A stretch of DNA of 64,000 nt from Nitrospira sp. CG24D (GCA_002869855.2 NEWQ02000015.1:32458-96457); one strand, 5' to 3'. Shown: positions 9,275 to 18,326, counted from the stretch's first letter. The notes: generated by a model not told the origin, from the sequence alone. Translations and numbers: made by a program.

Positions 9275-9367
9275 TAGGACAATGGTCGGGTAATCTGCGG
9301 ATAGTTAACACAGATGCCTGGTGGATGCTGATGGATTTTTCCAATCCGAAAGCGGAGTCTAACCATT

Positions 9368-10495
9368 ATGGACATTGACAAAAAAGAATCCTCTGAAGAG
9401 CTGCGCGATAACACCGACAAGAGCTTAGAGGAGGAGCGGGACAAAACTAACGAATATCTCGACCAAAGTATTGCAATGGTCGAACAAAAGACTAGTGAGA
9501 AAGTCGATTCCATTCGGCTGGCCACTGATAAAGCTGTCGAAAGTCAACGGGACGAAGTGGATCTCAGCAAAGAACATCAGCGTGAAGTAACTGGCATCCC
9601 ACCTTCACAATTGACCGAGAAACTTTTAGTTCAAGAGCGCGAAATGTCGGACAAATCTCAGGCCCTTGAACGGGAAGCAGAAGATCGTGCTCGGACCGAT
9701 GAACGGAAACAGAAACAAGTGATTGCCGAGGCTCTCCTTGAACGGGAGCGTAAGAAAACGGACAACACTCTGCTCGAGGAACGGCTCCACGGCGATTTAG
9801 AGTTGACTACGCGGGATCAATTTCTCGCAATTGTCAGTCACGACTTGAAGAATTCCATCGTCGCGATTGCGATCGGCGCTCGTTTGATGCGGGGGGGTCT
9901 TTCCAAAGGCGCGGTGGAGGCAGGCAGTGTGCTCGAACACCTTAGATTAATCGAGCAGGCCGCCGCGGGCATGGACCGGATGATCAGCGATCTCCTTGAT
10001 GTGGAGCAATTCTCACACGCCAAGCTAATACTTAAGCCTGAACAGGTCGACGTTCGCGCTTTGTTAGAAGAGTGCAAAGGCCTATTTGCTCCGATCGTTT
10101 CAAGTAAGTCATTTTCAATGACCATTCACACAGCTCCTGAGCCGATATTCGCCGATTTGGATCACGGCAGAATTCATCAGGTGTTGTCTAACCTGATCGG
10201 CAATTCACTGAAGTTCACGCCCAATGGAGGCACCATCGAGCTGTCTGCGCAGAAACAGGATACTCAAGTGGTAATTTCAGTAACCGATAATGGGCCTGGG
10301 ATTCCCGAAGGCGAGAAGGAGCAGATTTTTGAAAGGTTCTCGCAGCTTAAAAGGAACGACCGCCGTGGCCTGGGTCTGGGACTGTTTATCGCCAAGTGGA
10401 TCGTGGAGGCCCATGGGGGACGTATTTGGGTGGTGTCTGAAATGGGAAAGGGAAGCACATTCAGCTTCAGCCTTCCATTAACGGTAAAGCCCTAA
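9368..10495 (+). CDS. Soluble histidine kinase with long charged coiled-coil N-terminus
   Basis: The 375-residue product has no membrane segment. Residues 1-145 are very rich in E, K, D, R and Q, and predict a long coiled coil. The HisKA domain then has His158 in IVSHDLKN. The ATPase domain shows an N box ([10 protein letters not shown]), DNGPGI and [12 protein letters not shown]. The sensor is therefore cytoplasmic and possibly a dimeric rod; no PAS or GAF is visible. No receiver or regulator is adjacent in the same unit; the nearest is the sigma54 regulator at 10860, beyond the tRNA. It lies between a tRNA fragment and the intact tRNA-Thr, so it may be horizontally acquired. Confidence 0.85.
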   Translation: MDIDKKESSEELRDNTDKSLEEERDKTNEYLDQSIAMVEQKTSEKVDSIRLATDKAVESQRDEVDLSKEHQREVTGIPPSQLTEKLLVQEREMSDKSQALEREAEDRARTDERKQKQVIAEALLERERKKTDNTLLEERLHGDLELTTRDQFLAIVSHDLKNSIVAIAIGARLMRGGLSKGAVEAGSVLEHLRLIEQAAAGMDRMISDLLDVEQFSHAKLILKPEQVDVRALLEECKGLFAPIVSSKSFSMTIHTAPEPIFADLDHGRIHQVLSNLIGNSLKFTPNGGTIELSAQKQDTQVVISVTDNGPGIPEGEKEQIFERFSQLKRNDRRGLGLGLFIAKWIVEAHGGRIWVVSEMGKGSTFSFSLPLTVKP

Positions 10496-10586
10496 AGTTG
10501 CCTGTGTTTGGTTACACATGCGAAAGTGGAAGGGGAAAGCAGTAGTTCTGTAAGCTGCAAAGAGGTTGATTCGTCAGCGGAGTTTA

Positions 10587-10661
10587 TGGAGCTGGCGAGA
10601 GGAATTGAACCTCCAACCTGCGGTTTACAAAACCGCTGCTCTGCCATTGAGCTACGCCAGC
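10587..10661 (-). tRNA. tRNA-Thr (anticodon UGU)
   Basis: Reading the minus strand gives a full cloverleaf. The 7-bp acceptor GCTGGCG pairs with CGCCAGC, the D arm is TAGCTCAATGGCAGAGC, and the anticodon stem GCGGT/ACCGC carries loop TTTGTAA (anticodon TGT). The T arm is GGAGG-TTCAATT-CCTCT, the discriminator is U, and CCA is encoded. Length is 75 with CCA. Two partial copies of its 3' part lie at 8825 and 8980. Confidence 0.95.
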
Positions 10662-10672
10662 CATAGGAAAGT

Positions 10673-10690
10673 GCCCTGAAGCAACAGGGC
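10673..10690. repeat. Leader hairpin upstream of tRNA-Thr
   Basis: GCCCTG and CAGGGC form a perfect 6-bp stem with a 6-base loop just upstream of the tRNA 5' end, inside the predicted leader transcript. It may guide 5' processing. Confidence 0.35.
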
Positions 10691-10704
10691 CAGTTACCAC
10701 GCGC

Positions 10705-10734
10705 ACCCTAGCAACTCGCCAAATATTCTGTCAA
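10705..10734 (-). promoter_or_regulatory. Likely promoter of tRNA-Thr
   Basis: The minus strand has a perfect TTGACA (10734-10729), an 18-base spacer and TAGGGT (10710-10705), about 45 bases upstream of the tRNA. The -10 box is poor but the -35 box and placement are convincing. The remaining gap up to 10859 shows no other clear signal. Confidence 0.45.
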
Positions 10735-10859
10735 GGAATAGGTCAAGAAACATGCGGCTTGGCGATCCAGCCCGTGAGGCTTCGTCATGCTTGCATTGAT
10801 GGCACAGGATCTTTATTCTATGCGCGATAACACTGTCCTCACCTCGGAATAAACACCTG

Positions 10860-12272
10860 ATGACTGCTCCTCATGTTTTAGTCATTGATGACGACCAGGC
10901 GGTGCGTGACATCCTGCAGGAGACCCTATCTTCTGAAGGATATACCGTCTCAGTCGCCGCCGATGCCACGACGGGCATGCAAGTCGTCAAAGAGCATCCC
11001 GTTCAGATTCTGGTCACGGACTTCCAGCTGCCTGATTTTAACGGTCTCGAAGTCATTGAACGTGTGACGAGGATCGACTCGAAAATCCTTCCCATTGTCA
11101 TGACCGGATTTGGAACCGTCGAGTGCGCGGTCCAGGCGATGAAAGCCGGCGCCTTCGACTTTGTGACGAAGCCCTTCGATCCCGATACCGTCGTGGTCGT
11201 TGTGAAAAAGGCCATCGAGTTTCAACGACTCCGCCAGGAAAACCATCTTCTCCGGAAAGCCGTGCGCGAGCAGTACCGTCTGGAGCAATTGATCGGCGTC
11301 AGCGAACCGATGCAGCAGGTATTAGACTTTGTGCAAAAAGTCGCCGACAGCGACAGCACCGTCTTGATTCAGGGAGAAAGCGGAACGGGAAAAGAACTGG
11401 TTGCACGCATGCTCCACTTCAATAGTTCCCGCAAAGATCGCCCCATGGTGCCGGTCAACTGCGGCGCCATTCCGGAAACGTTGCTCGAATCAGAACTGTT
11501 CGGGCATGAGAAGGGCGCCTTCACCGGCGCAGCCCAGACGCGAATGGGACGATTCGAACTCGCCAATGGCGGAACGATCTTTCTCGACGAAGTCGGCGAG
11601 ATGAGTCTCTCCCTTCAGGTCAAACTTTTGAGAGTGATACAAGAACGATCCTTTGAGCGGGTGGGGGGGAGTCGGACGATTCAGGTCGATGTTCGAATTG
11701 TCGCGGCCACCAACCAGGACTTGGAGAAAATGGTCGAGGAGAAGCGATTCCGGGAAGACCTCTTTTATCGCCTCAACGTGATTCCGATCGTTACCCCGCC
11801 GTTGCGCGACCGGCAAAGCGATATTCCATTGCTGATTGAACATTTCCTGAAGCGGTTCAATCATATGAAGCAAACCGCCATCACAGGGTTTGCCCCTGAG
11901 GCGTTGGAGCTGTTGACGACCTTTCACTGGCCCGGGAACATTCGCGAGTTGGAAAATATGATCGAGCGCCTGGTCGTGCTCAAGAAACAGGGGCTCTTGA
12001 CCGTTGCCGACTTGCCCGAGAAGCTGCACAAGAAAACGGTAAGTCAGCCCGAGATGAAGGAACAGTTCATCCATTTTACCGAAGACGGGATTCATCTGTC
12101 CAATGAAGTGGAGCAATACGAGAATCAGTTGATCGGAGAAGCCATGCGGAAGGCGAACGGCGTCACCGCACGCGCGGCGCAGCTGCTCCATGTCAATCGC
12201 ACTACACTCGTTGAGAAATTGAAGCGCAGGGGGATAGAGGCCAAACCCCGCATCGACGCGTTGCCGAATTAG
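10860..12272 (+). CDS. NtrC-family sigma54 response regulator at the head of the flagellar region (possible flagellar master activator)
   Basis: The 470-residue protein has a receiver domain (acid pocket D10-D12, phospho-site D54, KPFDP). An AAA+ domain follows with GESGTGKE, GAFTGA, GTIFLDEVGEM and a DLFYRLNVIPI segment. A Fis-type helix-turn-helix ends it (VTARAAQLLHVNRTTLVEKL). Unlike canonical FleQ/FlrA, the receiver phospho-site looks intact. A GTCA-N6-TGAC palindrome like the FleQ box and a sigma54 promoter lie immediately downstream, before the TPR-flrBC operon. The gene could therefore fill the FleQ role, but a general NtrC-like job is possible. The ribosome site is weak. Confidence 0.85.
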   Translation: MTAPHVLVIDDDQAVRDILQETLSSEGYTVSVAADATTGMQVVKEHPVQILVTDFQLPDFNGLEVIERVTRIDSKILPIVMTGFGTVECAVQAMKAGAFDFVTKPFDPDTVVVVVKKAIEFQRLRQENHLLRKAVREQYRLEQLIGVSEPMQQVLDFVQKVADSDSTVLIQGESGTGKELVARMLHFNSSRKDRPMVPVNCGAIPETLLESELFGHEKGAFTGAAQTRMGRFELANGGTIFLDEVGEMSLSLQVKLLRVIQERSFERVGGSRTIQVDVRIVAATNQDLEKMVEEKRFREDLFYRLNVIPIVTPPLRDRQSDIPLLIEHFLKRFNHMKQTAITGFAPEALELLTTFHWPGNIRELENMIERLVVLKKQGLLTVADLPEKLHKKTVSQPEMKEQFIHFTEDGIHLSNEVEQYENQLIGEAMRKANGVTARAAQLLHVNRTTLVEKLKRRGIEAKPRIDALPN

Positions 12273-12285
12273 TGCCTCCGATGTC

Positions 12286-12299
12286 GTCAATTCATTGAC
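12286..12299. promoter_or_regulatory. FleQ-box-like palindrome upstream of the TPR-flrBC operon
   Basis: GTCAATTCATTGAC is close to the FleQ consensus GTCANTAAATTGAC known from Pseudomonas. It sits inside a 9-bp perfect inverted repeat (GTCGTCAAT-TC-ATTGACGAC, 12283-12302), about 145 bases upstream of the predicted sigma54 start. This is a normal distance for an enhancer-binding activator. Confidence 0.5.
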
Positions 12300-12404
12300 G
12301 ACCCTCACGCATCCCTGTCGACCAATTTGACGGTCGATCTATCCCGGCAGCTGAATCCGCTCTATCCGGCCCGATATTCAAACAAATCCGCACGGCTGAG
12401 CTAA

Positions 12405-12420
12405 AGGCACGGTCTTTGCT
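12405..12420 (+). promoter_or_regulatory. Sigma54 (RpoN) promoter of the TPR-flrBC operon
   Basis: AGGCACG-N4-TTGCT has GG and GC separated by exactly 10 bases, matching the -24/-12 consensus. The predicted start of transcription is near 12431, only about four bases before the GTG taken as the start codon. Confidence 0.7.
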
Positions 12421-12434
12421 GAAGTTGCCTTGCC

Positions 12435-14600
12435 GTGTACTCATCACACCGATCTTGGACACAACTGACCCTGTTTCTCCTCGCGTGGTTTTGCCTGCGC
12501 CCGCTGGCGCCCGGCGACCTCGCCCTGGTTCATGCTGGTCCGACGCCGGCAGCGCCTTCCGCTTCGACTTACACCTCTGACTCGACGGAACTCGCATTCT
12601 CTATCTTGCCGGATGACGGACCGCGGCTCGAAGGGCAATCGCAAGGAATGGATGCGTTGGCCTTGCAGGAAGGCATGAACGCCTATGGCAAAGGGGAGTG
12701 GTCTCAGGCCCGCCGGCTTTTTGAAAAAGTGGTTTCGCAACAACCGGAAAGCGCGCTGACTCCCACGGCCATGACCTTTCTCGCAGAGACTGCCTTGAAG
12801 GAAAATACGTCGAATGGCAATCGACTGGAAGCGCTTGATCGATACAAGACGCTGCTGCGGGATTATCCCCAATCACTGAACGCAAAACGTGCGGAATGGC
12901 GCATGGCCGATGTCTATCTCTCACAAGGATGGCATCAGGAGGCCCAATCGCTGTACGAGCGGGCGCTGTCGCATAATGCTCAAACGCCGGACGGGGAGCG
13001 GGCATTGTTAGGCATCGGCTATACCGCGTTGGCCCTGGGTAAATGGAGGGATGCAGAGCTGACGTTTGAGGATTTGCGGAAGCGAAGCAGCCACGATCAC
13101 ATTCTTCTGCATGCCACAGTAGGGCTCGCCTCTTCATTCTTTCGTCAGCGACGGGCTCAAGATGCGTCGGCCATGTATGACCTGGCGTATCGCCGCTGGC
13201 CAAAGTCCATGCGAATGAATCCGCTCGCGCTGGGACGTTATGCCTCGATTCAACTGGATCTGCACCATGAGGTGATCGGCCGGGGCCTGTTGCTGCAGTT
13301 TTATAATCTCTACCCCGCGCACCAGGACGCGTCGGTCCTGCTCTTGCGGTTGGCTGATAGTCTTCAGTCCTCGAAATACTTGCCCAGCGCAGAACTGTTT
13401 TATGGATTTATTGCTGCTCATTACGCGGACAGCCCGCAAGCGGCGTTAGCGGCGGTGCGTCTGGCCACTCTGAGAATGGAGCAGAAGGTCGAAGCCGGCG
13501 GCAGGCCTGTGGTGAGAACTCCTGCAGGGCTTATGTATGACCATCCCTCTCCGGATCAAAGCGTGGACGACTATCTCAAACAAATGCAGGCGATTGCCGC
13601 ACAACACGACCACGATATGATCGGGAGTGAGGCCTTGTATGAAGTAGCCGCGCGTCTGGAGCAATCTGAAGAGATTGCTCCGGCCCTGATCGCCTATAAG
13701 CTCGTGGCCGACCGGAACAGTGCGGGGCCAGATGATCCCTGGCCGGCCAAAGCCGGTGATCGACTGGCCACTATCTTGCGTCCTTGGATGGAAGCCGCCG
13801 TCCGATCGCACGACGATTTGACGCTGACGACGCTCTTTCATCGTCATGGGCCCGCTGCTGAACGGCACTATCTGGCTTCTCCGCTCCTGCTCGAAATTGC
13901 CGAAGCTCACGATCGTCTGGGATTTACTACGGAAGCCGGTCGCCTCTACCAACTGATGGCCAAAGGGACCAAACGCCCTCTGGTCACTGAACAGGCGCTC
14001 ATAGGTTTGGCGAAGGTCTATCTCTCGCAGCGGGATACGGCGGCAGCCAGAAAGGTGCTCGAGCGCTATCGCTTGGAGTATCCCATCGGCCGCTCTGAGC
14101 AGGAAGCGCTCCATCTGCTTGTCCAGACGATGGCGGAAGAGGGTGATCTGGCCGGCCTCCTGCATTTCTGTCGGGCCTGGATGCTCCATCATCCCAAACA
14201 CCCGGAGCGGCCCTGGATGTATCAGCAGATGGCCACGGTATTTCTGCGCCTCAATAAACATGAGGAAGCCGTGATTGCGACAGAAGAAGCCTTTAAAGCG
14301 GGGGCGCCGAAGACCATCGTCGCACTGCTCGCCTATGCCGATCTGCTGGCGCAGATGAAGCGGTATCAAGAGGCCATCGACGTCTACCACACCGTCGTCG
14401 AGAAAAAGCCCGATCAGGCTCAGCTCCAATGGGCCCGGCTTCAGATTGTCCGTGGCTGGCAGGCCTTGAAACAACATGATCGCGCCACGGTGGCGCTCGC
14501 CGAACTCGGACAGACGGACGACGCGCTGGTGACCCGCTTTTCAAGCTCAATCCATGAAAGCATCAAACAAGAGCGGCAGTTGCCGCAGGAGGGACTATGA
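12435..14600 (+). CDS. Exported TPR-repeat protein, first gene of the flrBC-type operon
   Basis: The 721-residue product starts with HRSWTQLTLFLLAWFCL, a likely signal peptide, then tandem TPR-like helical pairs along nearly its whole length. Examples are ALQEGMNAYGKGEWSQARRLFEKV and AWMLHHPKHPERPWMYQQMATVFLRL. It probably forms a periplasmic scaffold. The start is GTG 12435; no in-frame ATG lies near it, and no Shine-Dalgarno is visible. Its stop overlaps the next kinase by four bases (ATGA), so translation is coupled. Placement under a sigma54 promoter with the flagellar kinase/regulator pair suggests a flagellar role. No exact family is recognised. Confidence 0.75.
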   Translation: MYSSHRSWTQLTLFLLAWFCLRPLAPGDLALVHAGPTPAAPSASTYTSDSTELAFSILPDDGPRLEGQSQGMDALALQEGMNAYGKGEWSQARRLFEKVVSQQPESALTPTAMTFLAETALKENTSNGNRLEALDRYKTLLRDYPQSLNAKRAEWRMADVYLSQGWHQEAQSLYERALSHNAQTPDGERALLGIGYTALALGKWRDAELTFEDLRKRSSHDHILLHATVGLASSFFRQRRAQDASAMYDLAYRRWPKSMRMNPLALGRYASIQLDLHHEVIGRGLLLQFYNLYPAHQDASVLLLRLADSLQSSKYLPSAELFYGFIAAHYADSPQAALAAVRLATLRMEQKVEAGGRPVVRTPAGLMYDHPSPDQSVDDYLKQMQAIAAQHDHDMIGSEALYEVAARLEQSEEIAPALIAYKLVADRNSAGPDDPWPAKAGDRLATILRPWMEAAVRSHDDLTLTTLFHRHGPAAERHYLASPLLLEIAEAHDRLGFTTEAGRLYQLMAKGTKRPLVTEQALIGLAKVYLSQRDTAAARKVLERYRLEYPIGRSEQEALHLLVQTMAEEGDLAGLLHFCRAWMLHHPKHPERPWMYQQMATVFLRLNKHEEAVIATEEAFKAGAPKTIVALLAYADLLAQMKRYQEAIDVYHTVVEKKPDQAQLQWARLQIVRGWQALKQHDRATVALAELGQTDDALVTRFSSSIHESIKQERQLPQEGL

Positions 14601-15901
14601 CCACATCGACCGCACTGCACCCGGCTGAACGAGACTTGCTTCAGGAAGCCTTTCACACCTTTGACCAAGCGGCTCATACGTTGCAGCAGTCCTATTCCAC
14701 GCTGACGGACCGTATCGAACAGATGGATGTGGAGCTTTCGCAGAGTAATGCCGCCTTACGGCAGCAGCTTCAGGACAATGAAGCGATGCGGACACACCTA
14801 AGCGGAATTTTGGACTCCCTGACGACCGGGGTTTTGGTCCTTGATCTCGGCGGTCGTGTGACGAGAGTGAATGCGGCGGCCAGTCTATTACTGGGTCGCC
14901 CCGCCGATGCGCTTCGGGGGCAATCCGCGACCGCGCTCATGGCCGAGCTTCACCTCACCGTGAGTGAACAGCCTCAGCGGCACGAGTCCCATGTGCTGAC
15001 CATTGCCCAGCGCTCATTGGAGGCCTCTCCGGGGCAGTCTTCCGGCCAGCTGATCCTCATTCACGATGTCACGCAGATGTGTCAATTGGAGGAACGCCTG
15101 CAACGCCAGCATCGCTTCGTCGCGATGGGTGAAATGGTCGGGCGCATCGCCCATGAGATTCGCAACCCCCTGGGCAGCATTGAACTGTTCGCCTCGATGC
15201 TGCGGCGCGATCTGCAGGACAGCCCCTCAAGCCTGACCTATGCCGAACAGATCTCTCAGGCGGTCCATGGCCTCGATCGGTTGCTGTCGAATTTGTTGAT
15301 CTATACGCAACCCGAGCGATCGGCGCGCGGGTGGCAGACCGTTGAAACGCTGGTGTTGGATGCCTTGACCCTCGCGGCCCACGCCATTACTAAGACCCCT
15401 GTGGATATACGGCTTGATCTTGATCCCCGTATTCCGGCGATCTGGTGCAACGAAGGACAGTTCAAACAGGTGGTATTGAATCTGATCCTGAACGCCATTC
15501 AAGCCATGCCCGCCGGAGGTGTTCTGACCGTCAAGCTTGTGAAAGCGGACGATCAGTCCCTTGGGGCAGGCGCGATCTGTATGACGATCACCGATAACGG
15601 CCCCGGGATCGATCCCGCCCATCGGTCCAGAATATTTGACCCGTTTTTTACGACGAAGGATGAGGGAACCGGGTTAGGCCTCGCGATTGTGCATGCAATT
15701 ATCGATGCGCATCATGGGCGGATCGATGTCGAGAGCCGGCTGGGGGAAGGCACGACCTTTACGATCCTGCTGCCTCATCCAATGGAACCCCTTATGGCAG
15801 ATGAAGGAACTGATGGATGGAATGGTGAGGAGGAGAGACCGTCTCCCGATCCGGAGTCTGTCGCCGATGTTGAGATGATGGAGGAACGCGCACATGAATG
15901 A
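14597..15901 (+). CDS. flrB: Soluble PAS histidine kinase, FlrB/FleS-like
   Basis: The 434-residue protein has an N-terminal coiled coil (about 10-75), a PAS domain (about 70-170, LDSLTTGVLVLDLGGRVTRVN), HisKA with His186 in IAHEIRNPLGSI, and an ATPase domain (NLILNAIQAM, DNGPGI, GTGLGLAIVHAI). There is no membrane segment, as in FleS/FlrB. It would phosphorylate the FlrC-like regulator encoded next, with which it overlaps by eight bases. In Pseudomonas and Vibrio this pair turns on hook-basal-body genes with sigma54. The acidic C-terminal tail (about 395-434) is unusual and low in complexity. Confidence 0.85.
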   Translation: MTTSTALHPAERDLLQEAFHTFDQAAHTLQQSYSTLTDRIEQMDVELSQSNAALRQQLQDNEAMRTHLSGILDSLTTGVLVLDLGGRVTRVNAAASLLLGRPADALRGQSATALMAELHLTVSEQPQRHESHVLTIAQRSLEASPGQSSGQLILIHDVTQMCQLEERLQRQHRFVAMGEMVGRIAHEIRNPLGSIELFASMLRRDLQDSPSSLTYAEQISQAVHGLDRLLSNLLIYTQPERSARGWQTVETLVLDALTLAAHAITKTPVDIRLDLDPRIPAIWCNEGQFKQVVLNLILNAIQAMPAGGVLTVKLVKADDQSLGAGAICMTITDNGPGIDPAHRSRIFDPFFTTKDEGTGLGLAIVHAIIDAHHGRIDVESRLGEGTTFTILLPHPMEPLMADEGTDGWNGEEERPSPDPESVADVEMMEERAHE

Positions 15902-17300
15902 CCGTGAGACCACCATAGAAGGCTCTGAGAGCCATGATCGCATTCTCATTGTCGACGATGAACCGTCGATGCGTACGGCGCTCATGGAGTCCGTGCGCCG
16001 ACTGGGATATGAGGTACAAGGGGCGATCGATGGATCCGATGCGTTGGAACGGGTGACGCGCTTCCGTCCCTGGCTGGTCATTACCGACCTGAAAATGCCG
16101 CGCATTACCGGATTGGATCTCATTAAAGACATTAAGGCGCGCGCCCCACAGACCGTGATCGTCTTGATGACGGCCTACGGGACCGTGGAGACGGCGGTAG
16201 ATGCGATGAAGTTCGGAGCGAGTGACTATTTACTCAAGCCGTTCTCGATGGATTTGCTTGAACGGGTCATCACCAACCTCAAAGAAGGACGGGATCTTGA
16301 ATCTCCCGGGACTTCGACGGCCGTCGAAGGGCGTGCGATTCTGACGCAAGACCCGGGGATGATCCGGTTGCTCAGCACCGTCGAGGGTGTGGCCGCCAGT
16401 CAAGCCACCGTCTTGATCAATGGAGAGAGCGGCACCGGAAAGGAATTGCTGGCCCGGTTCATCCATACGCGCAGCCCGCGTGCCCACCGGCCGTTCATTG
16501 CGGTGAATTGCGCCGCCCTGCCGGATGGCTTGCTGGAAAGCGAACTCTTCGGCCATGAGCGAGGCGCGTTTACCGGTGCCATGATGAAGAAGATAGGTAA
16601 GTTTGAAATGGCGCATACCGGAACCATTCTTCTGGATGAAATCAGCGAAATGAACTTGGGCTTGCAGGCCAAGCTCTTGCGGGTCTTGCAGGAGCGGGAG
16701 GTCGACCGTATTGGCGGACGCGATCCCGTGGCCGTCAACATTCGGGTCATCGCGACTACGAACCGTAACCTGTATCGCGAAGTGGAACAGGGGCGTTTTC
16801 GGGAAGACTTGTATTACCGGCTCAACGTGTTTCCCATCACCGTCCCGCCGCTGAGAGAACGGCCGGCCGATATTGCCTTGCTGGCGCGTCATTTTACTGG
16901 CGCCTCCGCCGTCAGAAATGGCGTCGCTCAACCGGCCTTGTCCGAGGCTGCCGTGGCGCATCTCCAGACTCTGCCGTGGAAAGGGAACGTGCGAGAACTC
17001 GAAAATGTCATGGAACGGGGCGTCTTGCTCGCAGGGCAGGGAACCATTCTCCCGATGCACCTTCCCGAGGCCCGTCAGGACCAGGCGGCACCCGCGAGCC
17101 CGGCTCCTGCCGCCGCGCCGGCACCGGTGAACGGATCGCTCTGGGAAATGGAGCGGGAGCTGATTTTCAAGACTTTATCGCGGGTGAAGGATAACCGGAC
17201 CCATGCGGCGAAAGAACTGGGAATCAGTATCCGAACCTTGAGGAATAAACTTCGGGAGTATCGTGAGACGGAACTGCCGCTGACGATGTCCGAGAACTAA
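15894..17300 (+). CDS. flrC: Sigma54 response regulator, FlrC/FleR-like
   Basis: The 468-residue protein has a receiver domain (D21, D22, phospho-site D65, LKPFS) and an AAA+ domain with GESGTGKE. The loop HERGAFTGAMMKKIGKFEMA and the rest of the domain resemble FleR/FlrC. An Ala/Pro-rich linker leads to a Fis-type helix-turn-helix (RTHAAKELGISIRTLRNKL). When phosphorylated by the preceding kinase it would activate sigma54 promoters of middle flagellar genes. The sigma54 elements before flgB, fliL and flgF are natural targets. Confidence 0.88.
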   Translation: MNDRETTIEGSESHDRILIVDDEPSMRTALMESVRRLGYEVQGAIDGSDALERVTRFRPWLVITDLKMPRITGLDLIKDIKARAPQTVIVLMTAYGTVETAVDAMKFGASDYLLKPFSMDLLERVITNLKEGRDLESPGTSTAVEGRAILTQDPGMIRLLSTVEGVAASQATVLINGESGTGKELLARFIHTRSPRAHRPFIAVNCAALPDGLLESELFGHERGAFTGAMMKKIGKFEMAHTGTILLDEISEMNLGLQAKLLRVLQEREVDRIGGRDPVAVNIRVIATTNRNLYREVEQGRFREDLYYRLNVFPITVPPLRERPADIALLARHFTGASAVRNGVAQPALSEAAVAHLQTLPWKGNVRELENVMERGVLLAGQGTILPMHLPEARQDQAAPASPAPAAAPAPVNGSLWEMERELIFKTLSRVKDNRTHAAKELGISIRTLRNKLREYRETELPLTMSEN

Positions 17301-17351
17301 TGAGTGACAGATCTTCCCATAGGTATCTTGTGACTCGGCAAGCTTTGCCGG

Positions 17352-17366
17352 GTCCGGTGAATTGAC
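17352..17366. promoter_or_regulatory. Weak FleQ-box-like site upstream of flgB
   Basis: GTCCGGTGAATTGAC resembles the FleQ box with one extra base in the spacer, and lies within CCGGT-N6-ACCGG. It sits about 50 bases upstream of the predicted start. Weak on sequence alone. Confidence 0.25.
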
Positions 17367-17389
17367 CGGGCGGCGGGCGGTGCATTCTT

Positions 17390-17405
17390 AGGCATCGACG
17401 TTGCT
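17390..17405 (+). promoter_or_regulatory. Sigma54 promoter of the flgB operon
   Basis: AGGCATCGACGTTGCT has the GG-N10-GC geometry with a consensus TTGCT. The predicted transcription start is near 17416. That lies downstream of the track start at 17413 and supports ATG 17446 as the real flgB start. Confidence 0.65.
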
Positions 17406-17445
17406 ATAGAACGTGAGATGGGTATTTACACAGGAGGAGGCGGCC

Positions 17446-17856
17446 ATGGAACTGCTCGATAAGACCATGCAGTTGCTGCATCGGAGTCTCGATCTCCACA
17501 GCGCCAGGCAGCGGGTCATTGCATCCAACCTGGCCAACGAGGAAACGCCGGGGTATCGCGCATCCGATCTGCAGTTCGCTCAACAACTGCAAGCGGCGCA
17601 CAAGGGTCGCCTGCCGCTTACGATGATAGCGACGCAAGGAGGCCATTTCGGATTGCAGGGGCAGCAGGGGTATCAGGCCGTCACGGGAAAACTGGCTGAA
17701 GTGCCCGCCGGCGATCTGCCTCTGGATGCGAACTCCGTCAATCTTGAACTGGAAATGGCGAAGTCTTCCGACAACGCCATGCAATACAACGCGGCGGCGA
17801 GTATCACCGCGCAACGGTTTCGCCAGCTCCTCAGTGCGATTCGCGACGCCCGCTGA
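17446..17856 (+). CDS. flgB: Flagellar basal-body rod protein FlgB
   Basis: The start is ATG 17446 behind AGGAGGAGG; the longer track ORF would begin at the transcription start. The 136-residue product begins MELLDKTMQLLHRSLDLHSARQ and has the rod-family motif IASNLANEETPGYRASDLQF. Its C-terminal helix contains NAMQYNAAASITAQRFRQL. FlgB forms the proximal rod just above the MS ring and is exported by the flagellar type III apparatus. First gene of a long operon, 20 bases before flgC. Confidence 0.95.
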   Translation: MELLDKTMQLLHRSLDLHSARQRVIASNLANEETPGYRASDLQFAQQLQAAHKGRLPLTMIATQGGHFGLQGQQGYQAVTGKLAEVPAGDLPLDANSVNLELEMAKSSDNAMQYNAAASITAQRFRQLLSAIRDAR

Positions 17857-17876
17857 CGGCGAAAGGAGACACGACG

Positions 17877-18326
17877 ATGGATATGTCTGATTCGATGGCG
17901 GTTTCGGTATCCGGTCTGGACGCCCAACGGCGACGGCTGAACGTTATTGCGAGCAATCTGGCCAATGCCCAATCCACACGCACACCCGGTGGCGGGCCCT
18001 ACAAACGGCGGGACGTGGTGTTTCATTCGGCTCCGGTGCTCAGTGCGTTCCAAAAAGCGTTTCGACAGGTGGCCATGGGCACGACGGCGCACGCTCTGGA
18101 AGGGGTGTCGGTCGCGCGCATCGTGGAAGATCAGAAGCCGGGACAGTTGATCTATGATCCTCATCATCCTGACGCCGATCCCAAAGGCTTTGTCCGTTTG
18201 CCCAACGTGAATGTGATGGAAGAGATGGTCAACATGATCGGCGCCTCGCGGGCCTATGAGGCAAACGTGCAGGCCATCAATGCAACTCGCGGCATGTGGA
18301 ACAAAGCTCTAGAAATCGGAAGGTAA
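17877..18326 (+). CDS. flgC: Flagellar basal-body rod protein FlgC
   Basis: The 149-residue protein has the N-terminal rod motif SGLDAQRRRLNVIASNLANAQST. The C-terminal segment VNVMEEMVNMIGASRAYEANVQAINATRGMWNKALEIGR is typical of FlgC. It forms proximal rod with FlgB, FlgF and FliE. AAAGGAG lies upstream of ATG 17877. The last 60 or so bases are duplicated just downstream, before fliE. Confidence 0.95.
   Translation: MDMSDSMAVSVSGLDAQRRRLNVIASNLANAQSTRTPGGGPYKRRDVVFHSAPVLSAFQKAFRQVAMGTTAHALEGVSVARIVEDQKPGQLIYDPHHPDADPKGFVRLPNVNVMEEMVNMIGASRAYEANVQAINATRGMWNKALEIGR

Noticed and set aside
13446-14477. 343-aa minus-strand ORF within the TPR gene
   Set aside because: It is antisense to a long ORF with clear TPR periodicity and has no recognisable domains or ribosome site; a GC-driven shadow.
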